Below, one piece after another: positions 24,425-32,273 of a stretch of 64,000 nt of DNA. This DNA is from a virus: positions 1-64,000 of IMG/VR virus record IMGVR_UViG_3300023179_007063. The stretch is one strand, 5' to 3'. Positions within the stretch are counted from its first letter, which is position 1. The number at the start of each line of letters is the position of its first letter. A model generated the notes under the pieces. It made no database searches and had not been told where the DNA came from. It saw only the letters and a program-made list of their open reading frames with translations. The translations under genes were made by a program, and so were the position numbers.

Positions 24425-25735
24425 TCAGAAGTCAAGTCTGACTCTAAAAGTGAGATCTCTGCTTGAGTTCTTCTCTACGGGTCGACTGAGCTTGGCAACA
24501 GCAACTAGTACGTCTTCAGAGTCATACAGTCCTATTGTTGTGACATAAGAGAATGCGTCTTGTAGGTCTGAAGGAACTCTAGTGTCGTTTATAGACAAGA
24601 CTCCAGTTGAGTCGTAGTATGTCGGATTTGAAGAGTAGTTGAAGAGATCTGGTGTCGCTCTACAGAATATCAAGCTTGAGTTGATGTTGGTAACATTCTG
24701 GAATGTGATGGCTGTCTGTCCAGGAATATTAGATTGTCCGCCGAATCTCGCCGTACAAATGTGATCAACTATGTTATCAATGCTCGCTGAGACCAAGAAG
24801 TCTGGTATGAACTTTGAAGTCTTATATGTCTCTGTTCCAGGTCCGCCGAGGACTGTGGTTCCATTCGGTTCTCTCATAGCCGAGATAGTGCCTGACATAA
24901 ATTGAGATCCTGATGTAACTTTTGCCAAGTCGAAAACTGCAACTCCTGCATCATAGAACATCAGACCGACTGCGCGAGACGTGGCAGCAGCATCAACCAG
25001 GTAAGAGAACATTCCACCTTGAGCAAAGTATCTTGAAGCCTCTCCTCCACCGACGTCTGTATAGATGACAGATCCTGATGAGTAGTCGTTTCCGGCTATG
25101 TTTTGGACTCCGTCTTGGTCGAGAGAGGGTGGATATGAAAGCTGAGCATCAGTGTTTCCAGTTTTGCTGACGAACGAAGCTGTCTGATAGAACCGCATTG
25201 CGAACGTCTCTCTCTTGATCTGATCTCGTGCGAACAGACGTTTGAAAGCCATGAACATCGCTGCGTCGATCTTGTCTTCGTTCTGGTTTGCCAGTACATT
25301 ATTGGCATCAACAGGGAGTGAGAAGGTCTGATTTCTATCTCCAAGAAGTATCTGTGCAAATTGACTGTAGATGTCTGTCTTCTCCCTCATCATGAGCGAG
25401 CTGCTGGGATACAGATATTTTCCGTAAGTGTCTGGTGCACTTGACTTTGCTTTGTCTGCAATGCCATTTGTGATTACTGTGGGAGGAGCAATTCCAACAG
25501 TTATGTCAAACATAGGATTTGCAGACTGTAGCGTGAAATCGTTGTCATAGACTGTCTGAAACAGAGACGAAGTGACACCGGGTCCGATTCCACCTGTCAC
25601 GAACACCTGATATTTTCTGCGTGAGATAGAGGCGCTAATGTCTGTCTGTGGAACATCGATAAGCTGGTTCAAGAAGGACCGACGGCTAGCTATTGATCCG
25701 TTACCTGCTGTACTTAAGTCTGCGTAGATTGTCAT
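24425..25735 (-). CDS. Structural protein sharing C-terminal module with its neighbour
   Basis: A 436-residue protein, rich in Ser, Thr and Asn, with no membrane segment. The end (GLYDSEDVLVAVAKLSRPV, then RDLTFRVRLDF) matches the C-terminal module of the 854-residue protein downstream of it in transcription order. Internal segments such as PPTVITNGIADKAKS and SLMMREKTDIYSQFAQILLG suggest a baseplate or tail-associated protein. Assignment is from context; the family is not named here. Confidence 0.72.
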   Translation of the reverse strand: MTIYADLSTAGNGSIASRRSFLNQLIDVPQTDISASISRRKYQVFVTGGIGPGVTSSLFQTVYDNDFTLQSANPMFDITVGIAPPTVITNGIADKAKSSAPDTYGKYLYPSSSLMMREKTDIYSQFAQILLGDRNQTFSLPVDANNVLANQNEDKIDAAMFMAFKRLFARDQIKRETFAMRFYQTASFVSKTGNTDAQLSYPPSLDQDGVQNIAGNDYSSGSVIYTDVGGGEASRYFAQGGMFSYLVDAAATSRAVGLMFYDAGVAVFDLAKVTSGSQFMSGTISAMREPNGTTVLGGPGTETYKTSKFIPDFLVSASIDNIVDHICTARFGGQSNIPGQTAITFQNVTNINSSLIFCRATPDLFNYSSNPTYYDSTGVLSINDTRVPSDLQDAFSYVTTIGLYDSEDVLVAVAKLSRPVEKNSSRDLTFRVRLDF

Positions 25736-25756
25736 TGATTTGTCTCTCTGCTGCTT

Positions 25757-26524
25757 TTAAGTGTTCTGTCTTATCGATATCTTGAAAGTACTACTTATGC
25801 TCGTGTCACCTGCAGACCTGACAGTCACGTAGGTGTCTACTTGTCTTGAAGTACCGGCTGTTGTCGTCTTCTTGCCATAGATGCTTAGTGTAGTGGAATC
25901 TAGCGGAACACTCGTTAGCTTGAACTGAACAGTCTCAGCAGCAGTCTGCGGTGTTGCGGTGTAGATGAACGTCTGTGTCAAGTTAGGATCGTCTTCGGCA
26001 GCCGAAGTTCTCGCAGCTCCGACAGTGCCATACGTAGCATTATCCGTGGAGATAGTCAAGAATCTAGTAGGAACGATGATGTCATAAGTCTTCTGAGCTC
26101 TAGTCGAACCGGTCGAAGTCGAAATGTTTGTATTGCCATTATACTTCAGCTGCACAACGACTGTCAAGATGTTTGTACCGCCTTGCGAAGTAGTGTCGAT
26201 GAGCTGAGACTGACCCGTCTGTAGCGCAAGCGTTACAGACTTCGTTGTGTCGAAAGTCTGTGCTGTGTCAGCTCTTGAATAAAGTCTATACTTTAAAGCG
26301 ATATTCTGATTTGTGCTAGCTTCGAAGATGGGCGTGTTCTTCTCTATCTTCTCTTTTCCAACAGCGCGACCGTATTTCTTTATGATTGTATAGTCGACTT
26401 CATCGTCTCCGAGAGCAAACTTCGTGATACTGAGCGACTTGTTCTGAGACAGCTTGCTGCGACCAGCATCTGTAAGAACGGCGTCAAGTATCAAGTTGTT
26501 AGTTGAGTGGTCGAGTAGTCCCAT
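25757..26524 (-). CDS. Structural protein with N-terminal module shared with 35134-36663
   Basis: A 255-residue protein beginning MGLLDHSTNNLILDAVLTDA, GRSKLSQNKSLSITKFALGDDEVDY. The pattern LD....VIDAV.T..GR..LS......D..V.Y recurs at the start of the 509-residue protein at 35134-36663, which brackets the structural block. The rest is Thr/Ser-rich beta with an Ig-like character (TFKISIRQ at the end). A TATAAT hexamer lies 23 bases upstream of the start on the minus strand (26552-26547). Likely tail or baseplate component. Confidence 0.72.
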   Translation of the reverse strand: MGLLDHSTNNLILDAVLTDAGRSKLSQNKSLSITKFALGDDEVDYTIIKKYGRAVGKEKIEKNTPIFEASTNQNIALKYRLYSRADTAQTFDTTKSVTLALQTGQSQLIDTTSQGGTNILTVVVQLKYNGNTNISTSTGSTRAQKTYDIIVPTRFLTISTDNATYGTVGAARTSAAEDDPNLTQTFIYTATPQTAAETVQFKLTSVPLDSTTLSIYGKKTTTAGTSRQVDTYVTVRSAGDTSISSTFKISIRQNT

Positions 26525-26618
26525 TGTGATTCCTCTGATACGTTCAATTATACGATCTGATGCAAAACTAGACTAATATCTTGGAATGTAACTCGATAAG
26601 AAGACGCATAAAGGATCA

Positions 26619-28412
26619 TCAAGGCGACACTTCGATCTTTACTTGTTGGACTTTCTGATTGTCCAGATTGATCAGCTGATAGACGTAGTAAGATTTGTTG
26701 TTGTCTGCTGTTTGTGTCTTGGTCTTGATGGTGTTTATGACGTTGTTCTTCGAGTCTTCAATAGATAAGCAGTCAGGAGACAGGTAAAGTGTCATCTTCT
26801 TCGTTTGGCCGCTGTTCTCGTCTTCGACATAAGACGCATCTTTGAAGATGTTCTTCTCGAGAGTTAGATTGGGGTATTGGCGTGGAGACCCAGACGAAGC
26901 AACGTGCTGTATGACAGGCCGATTCTTGTAGGGATCAAATGTTACCCTGTACTGAGCTGAGTAGTTAGACACCATTCCATGAGCGTCGACAGCGCCGACT
27001 GCATAGATGAAGTCAGGCTCATTCTGGTAGAATTGTGTGTCTATTGAGAAGTCTTCGTCGATGTGATAACTGACCTCTCTGCCGGATGGGTCGTATTTGA
27101 CTAAATCAGACAGGCCCAAATCGACGACTGCTTTCATATCATTGGAGTCTGTCTTCTCACCCGATAAGTATCTCTTGCCATCCACTCCGGTAATAGAGTC
27201 ATCGAAGCCATACTGTGCAACAAGCTCAAAGGGATGCATGATGCTATCTCTTCTGAAGACTTGGTACTGTTTTATGTCTCTCTGTTTGTATGTAGGAGTG
27301 TTCCACGATATTCTTAGATTGTTTCTCTCATAGTCATAGTTAAAATTCAAAGTGTCAGGAGGGGGCGGAGGAGAATACTCAAAGCACTCTACAGACTTTG
27401 AGACGGGATGTGAGCTTACATATAGAGTCGACGGGTTAGCATCTCCGTCAAGATAAGCTGTAATGCGGGCAACAGATCTTACAGAGTAAAGATAGCTTGT
27501 TCCATATAAAGCGTCTTTATCTATCATAGAAGAAGTCTGTGGACCTTCTATGTAGAATGTCTTGAGACGAACTAATGCAGATGAAGTAACTCTAAACTTA
27601 TCGACGATATATCCAACAATAGTGTCAGAAGCCTGAGGTGTGGACGCTTCGGCTGGGACACTCAGCCTATCAGACTTGTTATTTTTGACGCTATTAAGAA
27701 ATTTGACCGACTGGGCATCAGACAGAGACGGAGTCGTCCTAAAGAAGTCGGTAAATACATCTGACTTTATCTTCATATTGATGGAAAGATCATCGGCAGC
27801 TACGCTCAGAATACTCGAGTCAGATGAAGTAGAGATTTGCTTTCCGTCAGCGTCTAAGAACTGTAGTCCTAGGTTGCTATAGGGTAGATTGAAGAGGTAA
27901 GAATGAGCGCGTCTGATGGCATCTATCTGTGCTTTTTGATCAGCTTCGACTTTCGGATCCGTGCTTAGTGAACTAAAATTATTTGAATACTCTTGAAGGA
28001 CTAGCTTAGATAAGTCTGACAAGCTAGACCCGATAGTTCCAATCTCGCTTGCAGTCGTCTCAAGATCATTAGAAGACTGTAGGACGTGTGAGACGTCCGA
28101 GAAAGTTCTCGGTAGATAGCCTATTTGTGTTAGGTCGTCTTGCGAGAAGATACCTGGGCTTGATGATGCATCAGCTAGACGCTTGTTTGCATCTGTTACT
28201 GTATACGTGTATCCTTTTGGCGTGTTCCATGAGATACTGACGTACCTCGAAATTCTAGATAAATCGGTTCCTGCAGGAGAAGAGTCAGGATTTATTCTCT
28301 CGTCTTTTACGTAGTAGTTGTACACAAAGTCAACATTTAAGCCCGTGACGCTTGGGACTTCTGCGCTGTAGACGGAGTCAGATATATCTGATTCTTGAGG
28401 TACTGACGACAT
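26619..28412 (-). CDS. Structural protein with fibronectin-III-like domains
   Basis: A 597-residue protein. Two FN3-like units are suggested: residues about 20-75 (VTGLNVDFVYNYYV ... YVSISWNTPKGYTY) and about 345-450 (PPPPDTLNFNYDYE, LRISWNTPTYKQRDIKQYQV, FRRDS). FN3-type modules in phage tails often bind surface carbohydrate. The C-terminus is beta-rich (YYVYQLINLDNQKVQQVKIE). The gene lies in the structural block and is followed 16 bases upstream by the 1279-residue gene. I cannot assign it to a named T4 protein. Confidence 0.72.
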   Translation of the reverse strand: MSSVPQESDISDSVYSAEVPSVTGLNVDFVYNYYVKDERINPDSSPAGTDLSRISRYVSISWNTPKGYTYTVTDANKRLADASSSPGIFSQDDLTQIGYLPRTFSDVSHVLQSSNDLETTASEIGTIGSSLSDLSKLVLQEYSNNFSSLSTDPKVEADQKAQIDAIRRAHSYLFNLPYSNLGLQFLDADGKQISTSSDSSILSVAADDLSINMKIKSDVFTDFFRTTPSLSDAQSVKFLNSVKNNKSDRLSVPAEASTPQASDTIVGYIVDKFRVTSSALVRLKTFYIEGPQTSSMIDKDALYGTSYLYSVRSVARITAYLDGDANPSTLYVSSHPVSKSVECFEYSPPPPPDTLNFNYDYERNNLRISWNTPTYKQRDIKQYQVFRRDSIMHPFELVAQYGFDDSITGVDGKRYLSGEKTDSNDMKAVVDLGLSDLVKYDPSGREVSYHIDEDFSIDTQFYQNEPDFIYAVGAVDAHGMVSNYSAQYRVTFDPYKNRPVIQHVASSGSPRQYPNLTLEKNIFKDASYVEDENSGQTKKMTLYLSPDCLSIEDSKNNVINTIKTKTQTADNNKSYYVYQLINLDNQKVQQVKIEVSP

Positions 28413-28427
28413 TTTGTTGTCTCTCTG

Positions 28428-31400
28428 TTATGAAGGTGTGTAGGGTTTGACTGCAACAAAGTATTCGTTAAGAGAGATGCTGTTTGGAGAGGCGGGTGTC
28501 TTATAGTAGAGCCCCGTGCTATCTATTATGATAAATTTGCTATCTATGACATCGGCAATTTTTGATGCTCTTTCATTAGCATTGCTGCTCGGGAAAGACG
28601 CCGCTAAGTCGACTTGAAAGTCTTCAGGATCGACTATTACGTTGAAGACTCTGTCGTACTTCTTGGCAAAGAGTGCTCTTCGTTGAAACTCTATGCCGTC
28701 GAGCATTGCAGTTTCGTAACTTGAGAAGAAAGTGTCAAGAGAGCTATCGCGCTGAGTGATTCCGGAGTTTTTGTTCGATTGATCAAGGTAAGGGCTGCCA
28801 GGATAGAGGTTGCCGAAATGCCAGAACCTACTGTCGTCTATTCTTGCATCAGTAAACCATCTCACATACTGCTCGAGCAAGAAGCTTCTTGAGTGGTTGA
28901 GGTATACGTCTCTACCTATGTTTGTTCCGGCAGGAAAAGAGTCGTCGTTTGCATCATATACCTGGTATATTTTTGACGTACCGTCTTCTTGCATAATACG
29001 ACTCGGTATGCTCTGTAGCAAGCTTGTTACGTCGGATCTCATAGACTGGTTTGACCAGTTAGATAGAACTCTCGTAGGAAAACGATTGAGTTGAAAGACA
29101 TATTCTCGTGGCTTAAATAACAAGCCTGGCAGTCTGAGATCTGAATAGTAGACTAAGATCTTGATGAGCTGTCTAGTCTTTCTCTCTTCGATATAGTCTA
29201 GGCTCCTGCTGTCAGTGTAATTCATCACGTTGTCGATCAAACCTGGGGGTATTCCAATCGTGAGTATCTTTTTATCATGTCCACTGTTTGGACGGAATTC
29301 TGAGGTGTTAAAGAAAGACTCTAGAGAAGAGAAAGAGACGTGTTCGATATCACTTGCTGCGAGGAACTTGTATCGGTCGGAAGTTATATTTGCAAATGAC
29401 GGCTTAGTACTAAGCCTCGTTATGCTGTCGTTGTCTATTCCGTATCTGTCAGACAGCTCCTCAAGGCACTCCAGCTGCATCTTGAGCTGATACTTGGTGA
29501 AACTCTTAGCTATTCTGTTGAGCTTATCACTGTCATTGAGTCCGAGATTATCGTATGCACTCTTTATCGTAGAGATGTAATCAGAAGCTTCACCGGATGT
29601 CAAGTCTCTCTTTATTTTTGTAGTCAGTCCTCTCAAATAGTTTAGATAGTTTGAATACATGTCGAGGCTCTGCTGCATGTACTCACTCTCCCCAGAAAGA
29701 ATAGAAGATATACTATCTTTTATTGTTGGAGTAATTTTTTCGTTGACTATTGAATATCCGGTGAGTAGAGACGTAGAAGTTTTTTCTTCTATTAAGAAAT
29801 ATGAGTTCACACTATCATTTGTTGAAATGACACTCTTCAAGACTTCTGGACAGAGTGTGCTCGTGCACGCAAGAAGAACATCAAAGAATGCCATCAATAC
29901 GACTAAGAAGTCTGTTCCCGTGTAAGATGTGCTGTTCCTATACGTACTTAGTAATGAGCTAGCCAGTTTATTCATAACTGTTGCCCAAGCATTTCCTACA
30001 CCGCTTCTCTTGCTCAGAAACTTCTGGTTAAACCCGACAAAGCCGATACGTGACAGAAGCCTTCTACTTGAGTAGTCATCAATAAGAACATCTGAATCGT
30101 GGTGCATGTCACTGTTTTCAACGCCAAGGTTCGAAGTCGGTCGGTTCCCATTCGAGTCGGGTACGAAGATTCCGCCGTTCGTCGTCGTGACGAAGATGGG
30201 CGAAGTCGTGCCGTCCAAATTCGGGACGGATACAGTCTTAGAAATATGAGAAATAAAGTAAAGATGCTGCAGTTTTTCAAGAGAGCTTGTTAGCTTTTTT
30301 GATACTACTTCAAGAGCATCGTCTGAGACTCCTAGCGCAGCCCCCAATGTCCAGGCAAACAACGTGGACTTTAAATAGTCGTATTGAGATTTTGCCGAAT
30401 ATTCTGTGGCTTCTCCAATAGCCAGCTTTGCTAGCATGCAGGCCGACCTAATTCCAGACTGGTTTCCGGAAATATCGGGGTTCAAGTCGCTAGCAGGAGA
30501 CTTTGGACTAGATGGGTCATTAGTGTCGGCAGGACTGTCTGCCTCTAGTAAGCTTCTGTCTAGAACAAGCTTCTTCTTGTCGACATCGTCTTGTCTTATG
30601 ATACTTGAGTACAAGTTTGATACAGGTTGAAGCGCGTCATAGATGTACTCGACAACTGAAGAAAGAGCATAGTAGTCAGTATTTCCGTAGATTAATCCGT
30701 CGTCTCTGGGGATGGCTGTCTGGGGCGGGAATGTCTGTCTGATGATGCCTAGCGACTTTATAGCTGCATCAAGAGAGCTGTTGAGACCATCGACTCTAGA
30801 CGTGTTGAAACCTGTTGCGTTCGTAGAATCATTTGGTCTGAAATTTGCGTCGACGTAGAATGAAGATCCTGCATTTATGTAGCTTGTAGGTGCTTGGGGA
30901 TCTGTGAGTGCAGTTGTATTCTCAAAGGTGAGTATGTTGTAGTTAGTCCCACCAATTGGTGCCGTTCTCTTAGAAGTGTTAAAGAGAGTCGTTTGTTGAC
31001 TTGTGTCTCGAGAAGAGAAACTTGTTACTATTTGAGAAGATGGACTTCCAATAAGTTTTTCCCACAGGCTTGTGCTGTTATCTCCGCCTAGAGAGACAGA
31101 AAATCCATAGTCAGAAAGATCGTTAACACTCTCTACCATCTTAGAGTAGTTGATTTCTCTCACAACAGCATTTATGGCACAAGCAATGTTTCTGTGATTT
31201 TCTTTGTCAGAATTCAATACTAGTTGAAGTGAATTTCCTTTATAGTCTGCGTATACGCTTTTGTATGCTTCTTTAATAGGATTTATGATATGTGCATCGA
31301 TACTGCTGTCATTCGACTGTTCGTACAAATCACCAATGCTAGATAAAGAAAATTGTAGAAGCGTTTGAGAAGCTGCGGAAGCTTGTGATTGTGGCTGCCC

Positions 31401-32267
31401 TTGAGATTTCAAGAGTTTACCATTTATAGCAGTAATTTGTGTTTGCGAAGAAGGCAATGTTCCAAGTCTGTATCGATAAGATTCTATTGTATCTGTTCCG
31501 TCAGCGTCGAGGAGATTGTCTGGGGCTGTTAGACTACCGGCGTCTCTCGAGCCGGCGATGCTTCGAACTGCTGACTTACTTCCATTGGATAGAAAGTGTG
31601 AAGAGAATATCAAGTCTTTCTTCATCTCGATCAGTGACTGTTGCCACAATTTAGTTGAAAGAAATGATTCAATTACACTGCTACCATCTGAAGCCTTCTT
31701 ATCGAAACCCTTGTGCTTAAGATAGTCAACAAAAGGATTGCTAGTGACCCCGTTGGTGTCGGAAATGCTGTAGTTTCTTATAGATAAGGCTCTTGATACT
31801 TCTAAAGAGTCTTTAAGCGCAGTAGATATGAAGGACTTGTCAACTTGCGAAGCGCTTAATATGAATCCGACGTTAGAATTAACGTACTTTTGGGCTGTTG
31901 TGCTAGCTGATAGCTTTTTAGAAGTTAAGTTGGTAGTTATCGACTTGGCAACTTCTTTAATGTAAAGAGCATCATGAGTCGAATTAGGTCTACCGTCTTC
32001 TCCATATATCGGAATGAAGTCAGCTGATAGAATTATCTGAGGAGCTGAGGCAGTTGATGTCAGATCCTCGCTGCCAATTACAGGGGCAGGGGGTGGAGAA
32101 ACATCGGGTGCAGGTGAAGGAGGTGGTGGTTTTATTGGGTCCGCAAGAGATGTCGCGGCGGTAGACAGGGTTAGCACCCGTCGGACTAAATCAGCACTAG
32201 ACAATCCTTCAGTCTGAAGGGGCTGAGAAGCGAGAGCTCCCGTGCTGTACTCTATAGGATTAGACAT
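28428..32267 (-). CDS. 1279-residue structural protein, unknown family
   Basis: The largest single-domain-run protein of the block. The N-terminus has a proline-rich linker (IKPPPPSPAPDVSPPPAPV, about residues 45-63) and the rest is mostly helical, Ser/Asp-rich with many Leu. No Cys clusters, transmembrane segments, Walker motifs or known catalytic motifs are visible. Its size and position between FN3-like proteins suggest a baseplate, tail fibre or tape-associated part. Spacing to the flanking genes is 6-15 bases, so it is in the same operon. Function unknown. Confidence 0.68.
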   Translation of the reverse strand: MSNPIEYSTGALASQPLQTEGLSSADLVRRVLTLSTAATSLADPIKPPPPSPAPDVSPPPAPVIGSEDLTSTASAPQIILSADFIPIYGEDGRPNSTHDALYIKEVAKSITTNLTSKKLSASTTAQKYVNSNVGFILSASQVDKSFISTALKDSLEVSRALSIRNYSISDTNGVTSNPFVDYLKHKGFDKKASDGSSVIESFLSTKLWQQSLIEMKKDLIFSSHFLSNGSKSAVRSIAGSRDAGSLTAPDNLLDADGTDTIESYRYRLGTLPSSQTQITAINGKLLKSQGQPQSQASAASQTLLQFSLSSIGDLYEQSNDSSIDAHIINPIKEAYKSVYADYKGNSLQLVLNSDKENHRNIACAINAVVREINYSKMVESVNDLSDYGFSVSLGGDNSTSLWEKLIGSPSSQIVTSFSSRDTSQQTTLFNTSKRTAPIGGTNYNILTFENTTALTDPQAPTSYINAGSSFYVDANFRPNDSTNATGFNTSRVDGLNSSLDAAIKSLGIIRQTFPPQTAIPRDDGLIYGNTDYYALSSVVEYIYDALQPVSNLYSSIIRQDDVDKKKLVLDRSLLEADSPADTNDPSSPKSPASDLNPDISGNQSGIRSACMLAKLAIGEATEYSAKSQYDYLKSTLFAWTLGAALGVSDDALEVVSKKLTSSLEKLQHLYFISHISKTVSVPNLDGTTSPIFVTTTNGGIFVPDSNGNRPTSNLGVENSDMHHDSDVLIDDYSSRRLLSRIGFVGFNQKFLSKRSGVGNAWATVMNKLASSLLSTYRNSTSYTGTDFLVVLMAFFDVLLACTSTLCPEVLKSVISTNDSVNSYFLIEEKTSTSLLTGYSIVNEKITPTIKDSISSILSGESEYMQQSLDMYSNYLNYLRGLTTKIKRDLTSGEASDYISTIKSAYDNLGLNDSDKLNRIAKSFTKYQLKMQLECLEELSDRYGIDNDSITRLSTKPSFANITSDRYKFLAASDIEHVSFSSLESFFNTSEFRPNSGHDKKILTIGIPPGLIDNVMNYTDSRSLDYIEERKTRQLIKILVYYSDLRLPGLLFKPREYVFQLNRFPTRVLSNWSNQSMRSDVTSLLQSIPSRIMQEDGTSKIYQVYDANDDSFPAGTNIGRDVYLNHSRSFLLEQYVRWFTDARIDDSRFWHFGNLYPGSPYLDQSNKNSGITQRDSSLDTFFSSYETAMLDGIEFQRRALFAKKYDRVFNVIVDPEDFQVDLAASFPSSNANERASKIADVIDSKFIIIDSTGLYYKTPASPNSISLNEYFVAVKPYTPS

Positions 32268-32273
32268 GGATGT

